A stretch of 64,000 nucleotides of DNA from Rouxiella aceris (lineage in GTDB: Bacteria > Pseudomonadota > Gammaproteobacteria > Enterobacterales > Enterobacteriaceae): the NCBI RefSeq assembly GCF_012933545.1, contig NZ_JAADJU010000003.1:424895-488894 (forward strand), written 5' to 3'. Positions 28,943 to 40,469 of this stretch are shown here, piece by piece. The position numbers and the translations under genes are program-made. The notes beneath the pieces were generated by a model. That model was not told the DNA's origin. It did no database searches and saw nothing but the letters and a program-made list of their open reading frames with translations. Within the stretch, counting starts at the first letter, position 1, and every line of letters starts with the position of its first letter.

Positions 28943-29917
28943 TTATTTGAAAATATCAGCTGTTACTGTCAGGTTGCCGCCGCTTTTGTTCTCCCACTGA
29001 CGCGTGATGTGGTAGAACTTGCCACCTGCATCTGCTGCGCGTCTGGCCGATTCTTCAGAGATATCGGTCATACTGTTGAAGTGGCCGGTAAAGGTCACGG
29101 AAGTAAATGGCGTCATTTGTGCCGCAGTAACATTGCTCAACTCTTCAATTTTAGTGCCGTCTGGCAGGGTAACAGAATAGCGTTTACCCGTAGAAGACTG
29201 CGTTTCAAAGAAGCGACCAACATTACGGCTTGGGCTGGTAGACGATGCAACGCCAGGGATTTCCACTTTCTTGGCTGCAGCACCGCCAGCGGCTAACGCT
29301 GCACGACCGGCATCGGAATTGGCCGGGATGGCATCAGGGCTTTGCGTAACGCGTTTAGGCGCATCTTTCTTGTAGACAAAGGCCGTAATGTACTGATTGC
29401 CGCCGTTATTGGCATCGATCTGGCGAACGATAAAGAAAGAGTAGGCACCTTTATCTTTTGCCGCTTTGGCGATGGCTTCAGTGACATCCGGCTGGCTGCG
29501 GAAGAAACCGCTGACAGTTACCGTGTCAAAAGGCTCAAGTTCATAAGCGGCATCTTTTGACAATTCTTTGATGCCGCTCACACCGTTAACATTGTTTGCC
29601 TTGGGAGCATCGCCGACTTTCGGGGCATCTTTATGATACAGGTCAGCCACCACGCGCCAGTTGCCGCTGGCATTGACGCTATTGGTATCCTGAATATAGA
29701 AGTATGCCGCGCCAAGTTGATCGGCTCGTTTTGACGCTTCATCTGCTGCGTCACCAAGATTATTAAACTGACCAGTAAATGCAATGCGATCAAAGGGCTT
29801 CAGGGCAGCTGCTCTCTCGGGACTGATTTCCTCTGCCGCCTTGGCCGCAGACAAAACAGAGAATTGCGAGAGTAGTAAAACAACGGCCGATGCGATGATC
29901 GTTTTCGTCTGCTTCAT
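28943..29917 (-). CDS. ydgH: YdgH, periplasmic protein with three DUF1471 (YhcN-like) domains
   Basis: 324 residues from MKQTKTIIAS (AAAGGA 7 nt upstream) with a signal peptide ending AKA. Three YdgH/BhsA/McbA-like (DUF1471) domains are visible, each with a PFD/PFT...V.(F/S)G.F.. core (FDRIAFTGQFNNLGDA, FDTVTVSGFFRSQPDV, FTSVTFTGHFNSMTDI). The second and third are linked by an Ala-rich, low-complexity spacer. Its function is unknown beyond stress and biofilm links of the family. It is divergent from pntA, as in E. coli. Confidence 0.94.
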   Translation of the reverse strand: MKQTKTIIASAVVLLLSQFSVLSAAKAAEEISPERAAALKPFDRIAFTGQFNNLGDAADEASKRADQLGAAYFYIQDTNSVNASGNWRVVADLYHKDAPKVGDAPKANNVNGVSGIKELSKDAAYELEPFDTVTVSGFFRSQPDVTEAIAKAAKDKGAYSFFIVRQIDANNGGNQYITAFVYKKDAPKRVTQSPDAIPANSDAGRAALAAGGAAAKKVEIPGVASSTSPSRNVGRFFETQSSTGKRYSVTLPDGTKIEELSNVTAAQMTPFTSVTFTGHFNSMTDISEESARRAADAGGKFYHITRQWENKSGGNLTVTADIFK

Positions 29918-31986
<2,069 letters not shown>

Positions 31987-31996
31987 GGGGTAGCAT

Positions 31997-33388
31997 ATGT
32001 CTGGGGGTTTAGTTACAGCTGCATACATAGTTGCCGCTATTTTGTTTATTTTCAGCCTGGCAGGATTGTCTAAACATGAGACATCCATGCAGGGGAATAT
32101 CTTTGGCGTGACCGGGATGGCGATTGCGTTAATCGTGACCATCCTTGGTCCTGACTCTGGCCATGTCGGCTGGATTATTCTGGCAATGGTTATCGGCGGG
32201 GCAATTGGTGTCTATCTGGCGCGTAAGGTAGAGATGACCGAAATGCCTGAGCTGGTCGCCGTGCTGCACAGCTTTGTCGGTCTGGCCGCGGTGCTGGTGG
32301 GCTTTAACAGCTACCTCGATCACGGTGCCCTTCCATTGGAAGGGGTGATGGAAAGTATTCATCTCACCGAGGTTTTCCTGGGCATCTTTATCGGTGCGGT
32401 GACGTTTACCGGTTCCATTGTCGCCTTTGGTAAACTGCGTGGAATTTTCTCTTCCAAGCCGCTGGCTCTGCCACATCGTCACAAACTGAATCTGGCCGCG
32501 TTGGTGATTTCCTTCCTGCTGCTGGTGGTGTTTGTTCGCGCTGAAAGCACTGGCACTCAGGCCTTTGCTCTGCTGATTATGACCCTGATTGCGCTGGCCT
32601 TTGGCTGGCATCTGGTATCGTCAATTGGTGGCGCAGATATGCCGGTTGTCGTTTCAATGCTCAACTCCTATTCTGGTTGGGCGGCAGCGGCGGCGGGCTT
32701 TATGCTCAGCAATGACCTGTTGATCGTTACCGGTGCGCTGGTGGGTTCCTCCGGTGCCATCCTGTCTTATATTATGTGTAAGGCAATGAACCGCTCTTTT
32801 ATCAGCGTAATTGCCGGTGGTTTTGGTACCGACGGTTCTTCAACCGGTGACGACCAGGAAATGGGCGAGTATCGCGAAGCCAGTGTTGAAGATGTGGCCG
32901 AAATGCTGAAAAGTGCCAGCTCAGTGATCATCACCCCAGGCTACGGCATGGCGGTAGCTCAGGCGCAATATCCGGTGCAGGATATTACTGCCCGACTGCG
33001 TGCCAAGGGGATCAAAGTGCGTTTTGGTATCCATCCGGTTGCCGGACGTTTGCCTGGCCATATGAACGTACTGCTGGCAGAAGCGAAAGTGCCATACGAC
33101 ATCGTGTTGGAAATGGATGAAATCAATGATGATTTCAGCGATACCGACGTGGTGCTGGTCATCGGCGCCAACGACACCGTTAACCCGGCGGCACAAGAAG
33201 ATCCACGCAGCCCGATTGCCGGTATGCCAGTGTTGGAAGTGTGGAAAGCGCAGAACGTCATTGTATTCAAACGTTCAATGAATACCGGTTATGCCGGTGT
33301 ACAAAACCCGCTGTTCTTTAAAGAGAACACTCAGATGCTGTTTGGCGATGCCAAAGAGAGTGTCGAAGGGATTTTGCGCGCGTTATAA
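31997..33388 (+). CDS. pntB: NAD(P) transhydrogenase subunit beta
   Basis: 463 residues: N-terminal membrane domain of about nine helices, and a C-terminal NADP(H)-binding domain III with [31 protein letters not shown] and [12 protein letters not shown] motifs. AAGGGG precedes the ATG. Second gene of the pntAB operon. Confidence 0.98.
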   Translation: MSGGLVTAAYIVAAILFIFSLAGLSKHETSMQGNIFGVTGMAIALIVTILGPDSGHVGWIILAMVIGGAIGVYLARKVEMTEMPELVAVLHSFVGLAAVLVGFNSYLDHGALPLEGVMESIHLTEVFLGIFIGAVTFTGSIVAFGKLRGIFSSKPLALPHRHKLNLAALVISFLLLVVFVRAESTGTQAFALLIMTLIALAFGWHLVSSIGGADMPVVVSMLNSYSGWAAAAAGFMLSNDLLIVTGALVGSSGAILSYIMCKAMNRSFISVIAGGFGTDGSSTGDDQEMGEYREASVEDVAEMLKSASSVIITPGYGMAVAQAQYPVQDITARLRAKGIKVRFGIHPVAGRLPGHMNVLLAEAKVPYDIVLEMDEINDDFSDTDVVLVIGANDTVNPAAQEDPRSPIAGMPVLEVWKAQNVIVFKRSMNTGYAGVQNPLFFKENTQMLFGDAKESVEGILRAL

Positions 33389-33409
33389 CTAGATAGCCCA
33401 GAGAAGGAC

Positions 33410-33443
33410 AAGATGCGGCAGGCAGTGACTCATGCCGCATCTT
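33410..33443 (+). repeat. Perfect hairpin after pntB
   Basis: Arms AAGATGCGGCA and TGCCGCATCTT (11 bp, perfect) with a 12-nt loop, 22 nt after the pntB stop and ahead of the main terminator. No T-run; it could protect the 3' end of pntAB mRNA. Confidence 0.6.
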
Positions 33444-33460
33444 GAAAGTCGCCGGGTAAG

Positions 33461-33504
33461 AAAAGCCCCCCAAAGTTGCATCAGCAACGATGGGGGGCTT
33501 TTTT
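33461..33504. terminator. Bidirectional terminator between pntB and uspE
   Basis: Stem GCCCCCCA / TGGGGGGC enclosing a smaller GTTGC/GCAAC stem, followed by TTTTTT on the plus side and AAAA on the minus side. It separates convergent pntB and uspE. Confidence 0.88.
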
Positions 33505-33568
33505 ATGGCTGACCAACTGCCATATTCTACCCACAGGCTTTAGCGGCCTCAGGGCAGAGGTTTAACTA

Positions 33569-34528
33569 TTACTCGTCGTCATGCTCTTCAATATCTTCTG
33601 CGGTCAGCGGACAGGCAAAGTCATCAGGCTTAATTGCCAGCAAATCGCATTTCAAATGGTCAATAACCTGCTCGGTGGTATTCCCGAGGAAAGCTGCCGA
33701 CAGCCCGGTTCTGCCAATTGAGCCCAATACCACCACGCCAGCCTGTAAATGCTCGGCCAGATCGGGGATCACCTCTTCAGGCAGCCCTTTTTCAACATGG
33801 GTAAATTTCTCATCAAGATGGAATTTTTGGCGTAAGGCTTTCATGGCAATCAGATGCTGACCACGGATAGCATCGTTGTAAACGCTGGGATCAAAGTCTG
33901 GCAGTTCGATGGCAATATTGATTGGGGTAACCGGATAGGCCCCCACCAGGTGCACTTCGGTCTGGTTAACATGTTGCGCCAATTCAATGGTTTCTTTAAC
34001 CAGTTTGATATTGAGTGGATCGTGATAAGGCTCTTCACTCGACAGGTTAACCGCCACCACTGCTTTACCGCCTTCAGGCCAGGGCTGGTCTTTGACCATC
34101 CAGACCGGGCAGGGGCATTTGCGCAGCAGGTTCCAGTCGGTAGGGGTGAAAATTACCGACTCAAGACGGTCATGCTGGTGGGTCATTTTCAGCAGCAAAT
34201 CGTGACCGCCGGCAATGACTTCATTAATAATGGCTTCAAAGGGTTTGTTATGCCAAACCACTTTAATATCGATAGGAATACCCGCTTCGATATAGTAGTG
34301 GCATTGCTCAGCTATCCATGCGCTGCGTTCGCTGATCACCCCCTGGCGCATGGCCAGTCGCTCATCCGGAGAGAGCATGGTGGTCATTTCGTATGAAAAA
34401 TCATAAATCGACAGGAAGGCTTTAATCTTCCCACCGTTGCGTTGTACCAGATATACGGCACGGCGCAATGCTGGCTGGTCATCCTGGTTAGGGTCTATTG
34501 CTACCAGAAGGTTTTGATAATCGGCCAA
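33569..34528 (-). CDS. uspE: Universal stress protein E, TTG start
   Basis: 319 residues with two tandem Usp domains, collinear with E. coli UspE (316). Start: no ATG is available; TTG begins [17 protein letters not shown] and is preceded by a full AAGGAGG 5 nt upstream, so a TTG start is well supported. The ATP-binding-like G-2x-G-9x-G segment of Usp proteins is visible in the second domain ([16 protein letters not shown]). It is linked to motility, adhesion and stress survival, and is next to fnr as in E. coli. Confidence 0.95.
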   Translation of the reverse strand: MADYQNLLVAIDPNQDDQPALRRAVYLVQRNGGKIKAFLSIYDFSYEMTTMLSPDERLAMRQGVISERSAWIAEQCHYYIEAGIPIDIKVVWHNKPFEAIINEVIAGGHDLLLKMTHQHDRLESVIFTPTDWNLLRKCPCPVWMVKDQPWPEGGKAVVAVNLSSEEPYHDPLNIKLVKETIELAQHVNQTEVHLVGAYPVTPINIAIELPDFDPSVYNDAIRGQHLIAMKALRQKFHLDEKFTHVEKGLPEEVIPDLAEHLQAGVVVLGSIGRTGLSAAFLGNTTEQVIDHLKCDLLAIKPDDFACPLTAEDIEEHDDE

Positions 34529-34857
34529 GGGAGCCTCCTTAACATCTGTGATTTAACAGCGGATAAACTCTACCTTGAGTAAGGTCACATCCTGAATAAG
34601 GTTATCTTTACCCTGACGTCTAAGACGTTGGGTATAGCTATAGAGTAAACCAGGATGAAGAAACAGAACAGCGGATAAATTGAAGAGGATCAATAAACTA
34701 GTGGGTTAAATTTGAGGTAAGCGCAGTGACCCTAACCAGAGATTAATTTACCTTAGTGAAACACCGACTTGGCGAAGGGAGTTGGGAGCCGCAGGCATAA
34801 TGCCTTGCTGCCACTCCCATAAAATAATCCGGTTGAAAAGCGGGGCGATATCAGACT
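34529..34857. other. Intergenic region uspE / fnr with a long hairpin
   Basis: About 330 bp upstream of uspE and downstream of fnr. A long imperfect hairpin occupies 34777-34818 (outer arms GGGAGT / ACTCCC, inner arms AGGCAT / ATGCCT); without a T-run it may be the fnr 3' end. The uspE promoter should lie near 34600. Confidence 0.5.
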
Positions 34858-35613
34858 TTAAGAAGCCAGAGAAATAGATTGTCCAGCTAATGCAGAAAGG
34901 GCGGTATGATCTTCAATGGTAATATATTTACCTTTGACACTCAGCATTTCTGATTTCTGAAAACGGCCTAATAAACGGCTAATAGTTTCAACGGTCAGGC
35001 CAAGATAGTTACCAATATCACCACGAGTCATGGTCAGGCGGAATTCACGCTGTGAGAAACCACGTTGGGCAAAACGACGCGACAGGTTATAGATAAAGGC
35101 TGCCAGGCGTTCTTCAGCATTTTTCTTTGACAGCAACAGGATCATATCTTGATCCCCTTTGATCTCGCCGCTCATCAGACGCATCATCTGTTGACGCAGC
35201 TTGGGCATTTTGCCGGAAAGGTCATCGACAGTCTCGAACGGGATTTCGCAGACCATAGACGTTTCCAGTGCCTGAGCAAAGCTTGGATGTTGCAGGGTGC
35301 CGATGGCATCAAAGCCGACCAGGTCGCCAGCAAGATGGAAACCGGTGATCTGCTCATCACCTTGTTCGGTGATGGTGTAGCTTTTGATGGTGCCAGAGCG
35401 GATTGCGTATAGGGATTTCAGCTCGTCACCGGCTTTGAAAAGCGTCTGGCCTTTCTGGATCGGCTTCTTCCTTTCGATAATATTATCGAGCTGATCGAGC
35501 TCATGCTCGTTGAGCGTGAAAGGTATACACAGCTGACTAATGCTGCAGTCTTGGCAGTGGATTGCGCAACCACCAGATTGGATACGTCGAATAATACGCT
35601 TTTCCGGGATCAT
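34858..35613 (-). CDS. fnr: Oxygen-sensing global regulator FNR
   Basis: 251 residues from [20 protein letters not shown], nearly identical to E. coli FNR. The 4Fe-4S ligands Cys20, Cys23 and Cys29 and the fourth in ETSMVCEI (~122) are present, followed by the cNMP-like fold, dimer helix and an HTH recognition helix in [15 protein letters not shown]. Upstream in-frame ATGs (to 35658) are rejected by homology. An FNR box lies just upstream, as expected for autoregulation. Confidence 0.98.
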   Translation of the reverse strand: MIPEKRIIRRIQSGGCAIHCQDCSISQLCIPFTLNEHELDQLDNIIERKKPIQKGQTLFKAGDELKSLYAIRSGTIKSYTITEQGDEQITGFHLAGDLVGFDAIGTLQHPSFAQALETSMVCEIPFETVDDLSGKMPKLRQQMMRLMSGEIKGDQDMILLLSKKNAEERLAAFIYNLSRRFAQRGFSQREFRLTMTRGDIGNYLGLTVETISRLLGRFQKSEMLSVKGKYITIEDHTALSALAGQSISLAS

Positions 35614-35632
35614 AGCTTTCACTCTTGCAATA

Positions 35633-35646
35633 TTGATATGCGTCAA
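35633..35646 (-). promoter_or_regulatory. FNR box upstream of fnr (autoregulation)
   Basis: TTGATATGCGTCAA, one change from the consensus TTGATNNNNATCAA, 20 nt before the fnr ATG. Placed this close to the start it is suited to repression of fnr by its own product. Confidence 0.65.
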
Positions 35647-36050
35647 TTTTAACATCATTTGTCGCCAGTGATAAGTACCAGATAGGTGGCAAAAGGCATA
35701 AAGAGTAAAAAACCTCGATTTTAAAGAGTTTTTTTAGAAATGTTTTTTGATCTGGGTGCCAATTACTGGCATTTGCCGGTGAATAGATAACCTTGTTTAT
35801 ATAAAAAAGTTTAACTTATGCAAAATTTGGTGAGGCATGAACAGCACAAGTTTTGCTGCGGATAAATAGCAGATGTTATTTTTGTCGCAAATGAGTATCA
35901 CTCGCGTAAATAATCTCTGGCGATTGCCCTGACACTTTTCCGTCTAATAGGTAAATCTTTACCACAACCTAAAGAAGCGCCGGTAGATTATTCCTTTCCA
36001 GGCAAACAATCTCGATTATTTTATTTATTATCGTCATAGGTTAAACAGAA
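35647..36050. other. AT-rich intergenic region upstream of fnr
   Basis: About 400 bp with the fnr promoter(s). A TATAAAA-type sequence is near 35800, and there is a small TGCCA/TGGCA inverted repeat near 35757. I see no gene, RNA or repeat family member. Confidence 0.4.
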
Positions 36051-36075
36051 CGGGCAGCCCGTGGAAGGCTGCCCG
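36051..36075 (-). terminator. Probable terminator of the glycosyl-3-phosphoglycerate synthase gene
   Basis: Minus strand stem GGGCAGCC / GGCTGCCC with a 7-nt loop, followed by GTTCTGTTT, about 50 nt past the stop. The T-run is weak. Confidence 0.55.
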
Positions 36076-36121
36076 GGGAAGCACAAGGTAAGATGTGGGG
36101 GCATCAGGAGGGTAAACCGGG

Positions 36122-37342
36122 CTAGACATTGCCCTTATTGTCTTCTTCTACCGCATCATGTAGCCGTTCGAGCATATCGGGAAAAGCCGACTGTACACGG
36201 CTCCAGCTTGGAATAAACGGTTTCTCGCTGGGGGTATCGACAAACGCTGAGCCGGCTTCCATAATCGCTCCCGAGAAGAGTTCAACCGCCGACTCCTCAC
36301 TGTGGCGATCGAATTTTAGGCCATTCATTCTTGCATCATGTTCAAAGCCATCAATCATATCCAGCGCATTGCGGTAGTAGGTGGCTTTGAGAATGCGGAA
36401 AGATTCGCTGGTGATATTGACTCCGAGGATTGCCAACTTGCGATACAGTGCCTTGGTAATATCAATACTCATCCTTTGCAAACCGTTACTGGCATCATCC
36501 TCCGACATCGGCTGATGTTTGTGATCGTAATTATCGGCTATATCCACCTGGCAGATACGTTTGGTGGCGGTATTGCGGTGCAGTTCCGACAGCACGCCGA
36601 TTTCCAGCCCCCAATCGCTGGGAATACGCAGATCGTTCAACACCTGGGTACGCATGGCAAATTCACCGGAAAGTGGATAGCGAAAACTGCGTAAATACTC
36701 AAGAAAATCAGAGTTTCCGTAAACGATTTGCAGCGATTTTAGCAAAGGGAATACCAGTAACCGTCCCACGCGCCCGTTAAATTTACCGTCAGCAACGCGG
36801 GCATAATAGCCTTTGCAAAAATCGTAGTGAAAATTGGGGTTGGCAACCGGATACATCAAGCGGGCCAGCATTTCACGATTATAAGTGACGATGTCACAAT
36901 CATGCAGTCCTACCACTGTTGTGCGCCGAGATGCCAGCGTATAGCCCGCACAGAACCAGACGTTGCGCCCTTTACCCGGTTCCATGGGGGAAAGGTTTTC
37001 TTTTTTCAGTTCCTCATCCAACGCTGTCAGCCGTGGGCCATCATTCCACAAAATACGGTGCCGCTGCGGCAGGCGGGAGAAAAACTCACGGGCGAACAGA
37101 AACTGGTCGCGGTCGGCGCGGTCCAGGCCAATAACAATTTCTTCCAGATAGGGGACTTTGGTCAGCTCATCGACAATCTTGCTGAGTGCCGGACCTTCAA
37201 GTTCCGAGAACAATGAAGGCAGAATAAGGCCCATAGAGCGGCGGCCGGAAAAAACCTGTAGATCGTACTCCAGTTCCTCTAATTTACGTTTGGTGAGATT
37301 ATGAAAATTAGTGATAACACCGTCCTGATAAAAATCGCTCAT
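36122..37342 (-). CDS. Glucosyl/mannosyl-3-phosphoglycerate synthase-like glycosyltransferase
   Basis: 406 residues, GT-A fold with a metal-binding DxD in VGLHDCDIVTYN and an N-terminal SGRRSMGLILPSLFSELEG donor-binding segment typical of glycosyl-3-phosphoglycerate synthases (GT81-like). It would transfer a sugar to 3-phosphoglycerate, the first step to glucosyl- or mannosylglycerate, a compatible solute. GGAG is 8 nt before the ATG. The next gene on the same strand (181 nt upstream) is the matching phosphatase family, which supports the pathway; which sugar is used cannot be read. Confidence 0.8.
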   Translation of the reverse strand: MSDFYQDGVITNFHNLTKRKLEELEYDLQVFSGRRSMGLILPSLFSELEGPALSKIVDELTKVPYLEEIVIGLDRADRDQFLFAREFFSRLPQRHRILWNDGPRLTALDEELKKENLSPMEPGKGRNVWFCAGYTLASRRTTVVGLHDCDIVTYNREMLARLMYPVANPNFHYDFCKGYYARVADGKFNGRVGRLLVFPLLKSLQIVYGNSDFLEYLRSFRYPLSGEFAMRTQVLNDLRIPSDWGLEIGVLSELHRNTATKRICQVDIADNYDHKHQPMSEDDASNGLQRMSIDITKALYRKLAILGVNITSESFRILKATYYRNALDMIDGFEHDARMNGLKFDRHSEESAVELFSGAIMEAGSAFVDTPSEKPFIPSWSRVQSAFPDMLERLHDAVEEDNKGNV

Positions 37343-37523
37343 AGGAATATCTCCATTTATAAATAGCTATAGCCGTGTTACTTCAAGCTGCATCGTTGCT
37401 TACTGTCTTTCTGTAATGCGGGCCTACCACGCTGGGAAATCCCGTCCCTGTCGCAATAACCCCTGCGTATGTAGCACCTGTCGCCATCGGCTGAGGCTAA
37501 ATGATCGAAAACATCAAAATAGA

Positions 37524-38333
37524 TTAAAGTGTAATAAAATGATCCAGTCCTTCCTTCCAGCCCTGTGGGCCATGCTGACGGGTGCGATAAACATTTTCGC
37601 CATTATCAAGGGGCATGGCATGGTCATGATGTCCGAGAATGACTACCGCATAATCGGTGGCATTAAGCATACCGATATCATTAGGGCCATCACCCAGGCC
37701 AATGGTGACTAGCGGCTGATCTCGCTGTTGGCGATATTGGCCGGTTAACCAGTGAACAGCGGAACCTTTTCCTGCTTCACGGCCTGCAACGTGCCAGAAA
37801 CGCCCGCCCCGGGTCAGCGACAGATTTTCGGCCTGCAGGCATTTTTCAAAATGCGCCAGATCGAAATCACTGCCAAACCAAATTAAAGGTTCTGAGGCTT
37901 CGCGCTGCATGGCCAGCGCGGCATTTTCCAGTGACAGGCCGGTCCAGTCCATTACCTGCTGCTTACTGACATCGCCAAAGCCGCGAAACTCAAAATCATA
38001 GCGTTGACGCAGGCTGACCAGTGTTTGACGAATTTCGCTATAACTATTGCCGATAATATGTCCGCTGACGTCGTCACTATTGCCGGGCCAGTCGGCGGGT
38101 AGCTTAATCAGTGCGCCGTTTTCAGCGATAAACGGGTAGTGCGTCAGCTGTAGTTGCTTTTGCACAGTGGCAACTTCCGCCGAGGTTTTGCTGGTGGTGA
38201 GGATCACCGGCACTTTGGCGCTACCAAGGCGGTCCAGCCACGCCTGGGCAGGCTGCCAGTCGTAGCTGTGGTGGTCGAGCAGTGAGCCGTCGAGATCGGT
38301 AAATACCAGCAAATTGTCATCAAGGTAAGGCAT
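37524..38333 (-). CDS. yedP: Mannosyl-3-phosphoglycerate phosphatase family (YedP-like)
   Basis: 269 residues, HAD type IIB: catalytic FTDLDGSLLD, motif II LTTSKTS, Lys in GKGSAVHWL, and motif IV GLGDGPNDIGML. Alignable along its length with E. coli YedP. It would dephosphorylate glycosyl-3-phosphoglycerate made by the product of the downstream gene, releasing glycosylglycerate. AAGGAG is 7 nt before the ATG. It is transcribed in the same direction as the synthase, with a 181-nt gap. Confidence 0.88.
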   Translation of the reverse strand: MPYLDDNLLVFTDLDGSLLDHHSYDWQPAQAWLDRLGSAKVPVILTTSKTSAEVATVQKQLQLTHYPFIAENGALIKLPADWPGNSDDVSGHIIGNSYSEIRQTLVSLRQRYDFEFRGFGDVSKQQVMDWTGLSLENAALAMQREASEPLIWFGSDFDLAHFEKCLQAENLSLTRGGRFWHVAGREAGKGSAVHWLTGQYRQQRDQPLVTIGLGDGPNDIGMLNATDYAVVILGHHDHAMPLDNGENVYRTRQHGPQGWKEGLDHFITL

Positions 38334-38681
38334 TTTTTCTCCTTAATTGACCCGGAAAACGCAAGCATCGTAATGCAGCTTATAACTGTTTCTGGACTTG
38401 CACCTTGCTCTGCGCTGACGGGTAGCATAACGATGAGTATATACGCAAAATCACTTTCCATTTTTTGCTGCGCCAATAACCGACAGATTAACAGAGGGTT
38501 AATGCGGCGCAATTGCCATGGCTACGGGCTGCCATCAAGGAATATTGCAGCCCTGACTTTTTTCTATAAACTCTTGCTAAGGGCTGTGTCGAGCAACGCG
38601 GGGGGATCCTGACTCCCCCCTGAACGGCATCACGACACCGTCCGCCTGCAACATATTTGGCGCTACGTCGGGAGGCCCGCA
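38334..38681. other. Intergenic region yedP / smrA with a G6/C6 hairpin
   Basis: About 350 bp between divergent genes. At 38600-38620 a perfect hairpin GGGGGGA / TCCCCCC (7-nt loop) sits 61 nt before the smrA ATG, likely in its leader. No RNA gene was recognised, although the smrA region of E. coli lies near the fnrS sRNA. Confidence 0.5.
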
Positions 38682-39260
38682 ATGAAAAGTAGTAGTGACG
38701 ATAATGACGATTTGCTGTTCTTTCAAGAAATGGCAGATGTGCAGAAAATCGCAGACCTCAATCAGGTGGTTTACCTTAAAAATCGGCCAAAGGTTCCAAG
38801 AACAATTGCTGCCGAGCACGCTGCGCCGGAGAATATTCTCACCACCGGTCTGTTGGAGATTATTGAGTGTGCGCAACCGCTGGAATATAAACAGCCCGGC
38901 GTGCAGCAGGGCGTGCTGGACAAGTTGCGCCAGGGCAAATATCCCCTGCAAGCCAGTCTGAACCTGATCCACAAGCCGGTAGAAAGCTGTCGTCAGGAGG
39001 TGTTCGCCTTTTTCCTGCAGGCGCAGGCCCATAATTTGCGTACCTTGCTGATTATCCATGGTCGCGGGCGTCACGATGAAAGCCATGCCAATATTGTACG
39101 CAGCTATCTGGCCAAATGGCTAAAACAGCTCGATGAGGTGCAGGCGTTTAGTGTTGCCATCGCCAAAGACGGGGGGGCCGGTGCTTGCTATGTCGCGCTG
39201 AAAAAATCTGCCGAAGCAAAACAGGAAAACTGGGAACGACATGCCAAACATAGCCGATAA
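38682..39260 (+). CDS. smrA: DNA endonuclease SmrA (Smr domain)
   Basis: 192 residues. The C-terminal Smr domain has the LNLIHKPVESCRQEV helix (LDLHG-equivalent, here LNLIH), the catalytic-type loop IIHGRGRHDES and a conserved Lys-rich end. Collinear with E. coli YdaL/SmrA (187). Smr domains nick DNA. GGGAGG 6-7 nt before the ATG is a strong ribosome site. Confidence 0.92.
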   Translation: MKSSSDDNDDLLFFQEMADVQKIADLNQVVYLKNRPKVPRTIAAEHAAPENILTTGLLEIIECAQPLEYKQPGVQQGVLDKLRQGKYPLQASLNLIHKPVESCRQEVFAFFLQAQAHNLRTLLIIHGRGRHDESHANIVRSYLAKWLKQLDEVQAFSVAIAKDGGAGACYVALKKSAEAKQENWERHAKHSR

Positions 39261-39375
39261 GCTCGGGTCTGTTACTGTGCCGACTGGCAACCGGCACATT
39301 GTTAACACCGGGTTGAGGTTGTGTCCTATACTCTTTGCCCTCCGGAAATCTGTGTCTTACTAAGTGAGTTTGTTG

Positions 39376-40422
39376 ATGTTGTTGATTGATCGTCATCTCC
39401 CCGTGTTGTTGCTTGTTGGCGGTGCTGTGCTGCTATCTGCCTGTGGTCCGGCCAAAGAGAGTCGGCAGGCGGTGGTGATCCAGGGGAAAACGATGGGCAC
39501 CTATTATCGTGTCAGCATGGTCGGGCTGGACAAAAGCCGTGAGGCTGACTTGCGCGCCCAGATAGAGGCGCAGCTCAAAGAGGACGATCATCAGCTCTCC
39601 ACCTATAAAGAGGACTCGGTACTTTCCCGTTTCAACCAATATAACGGCAACCAACCGCAGCCTATCTCTGCCGGTATGGCGGACGCTGTGGTGACCTCCC
39701 TGCGTATTGGTCAGAAAACCGGGGGTGCCATGGATATCACCGTCGGGCCGTTAGTCAATCTCTGGGGTTTTGGTCCGCAGAAAGAGCCGGTCAAAACGCC
39801 TACGCAACAGCAAATTGATGCCGCTAAGGCGGAGATTGGCCTGCAACATTTGCAAGTCACGCAACAAATAAATGGCGCCTATCTGCAAAAAGATCTGCCG
39901 GGAATGTATGTTGACCTGTCTACCGTCGGCGAGGGCTATGCCACCGATCATCTGGCGCGTCTGGTAGAGGGCAATGGCATCAGCAACTATCTGGTCTCTG
40001 TAGGCGGCGCGGTGGTTTCTCGCGGTAAAAACGCCCAGGGAAAAACCTGGCAGGTGGCGATCCAAAAGCCGACCGATAAAGAAGATGCCGTGGAAGCCAT
40101 TGTTGATTTGCAAGGAATGGGTATCAGCACTTCGGGCAGCTACCGCAACTATTACGAGCTGGACGGTCAGCGGCTGTCACATATTATTGACCCGGCCACC
40201 GGACGGCCTATCACCCATAAACTGGTCTCCGCCACGGTAATTGCCCCCACGGCACTGGAAGCGGATGGCTGGGATACCGGACTGATGGTGTTGGGGACAA
40301 AAAAAGCGCTGGCGCTGGCAGAAAAGGAACATCTGGCGGTGTACCTGATCACCAAAGAAGAGAACGGCTTTAAAGTCAGCATGACGCCGCAGTTTAAAGC
40401 CTACTTACGTAAACCCGAATAG
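39376..40422 (+). CDS. ApbE-family FAD:protein FMN transferase, lipoprotein
   Basis: 348 residues from ATG 39376 (an in-frame GTG at 39364 is possible). Lipobox LLSAC anchors it in the envelope. ApbE motifs: GKTMGTYYRVSM, DLSTVGEGYATD, SVGGAVVSRGKNAQG, GISTSGSYRNYYELDG with HIIDPATGRPI, and the metal-binding DGWDTGLMVLG. It attaches FMN from FAD to Thr/Ser of periplasmic or membrane flavoproteins such as Nqr/Rnf subunits. No nqr/rnf genes are adjacent, so its targets are unknown. The upstream region shows no strong promoter. Confidence 0.9.
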   Translation: MLLIDRHLPVLLLVGGAVLLSACGPAKESRQAVVIQGKTMGTYYRVSMVGLDKSREADLRAQIEAQLKEDDHQLSTYKEDSVLSRFNQYNGNQPQPISAGMADAVVTSLRIGQKTGGAMDITVGPLVNLWGFGPQKEPVKTPTQQQIDAAKAEIGLQHLQVTQQINGAYLQKDLPGMYVDLSTVGEGYATDHLARLVEGNGISNYLVSVGGAVVSRGKNAQGKTWQVAIQKPTDKEDAVEAIVDLQGMGISTSGSYRNYYELDGQRLSHIIDPATGRPITHKLVSATVIAPTALEADGWDTGLMVLGTKKALALAEKEHLAVYLITKEENGFKVSMTPQFKAYLRKPE

Positions 40423-40426
40423 TGGA

Positions 40427-40462
40427 TGGCCAACGCCCGATGTTCTGGCTGGGCGTTGGCCA
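40427..40462. terminator. Hairpin between convergent apbE-like gene and glgX
   Basis: Perfect 12-bp stem TGGCCAACGCCC / GGGCGTTGGCCA with a 12-nt loop, between the stops of two convergent genes. T-tracts are poor, but position and stability suggest transcript ends. Confidence 0.6.
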
Positions 40463-40469
40463 ATGTTAC

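Noticed and set aside
37378..37510. Possible third Serratia/Yersinia-type palindromic repeat
   Set aside because: Only one arm (TTCAAGCTGCATCGTTG) resembles the family; no matching right end could be found.
38334..38681. FnrS-like small RNA near smrA
   Set aside because: Synteny suggested it, but neither the conserved FnrS 5' sequence nor its terminator is present.
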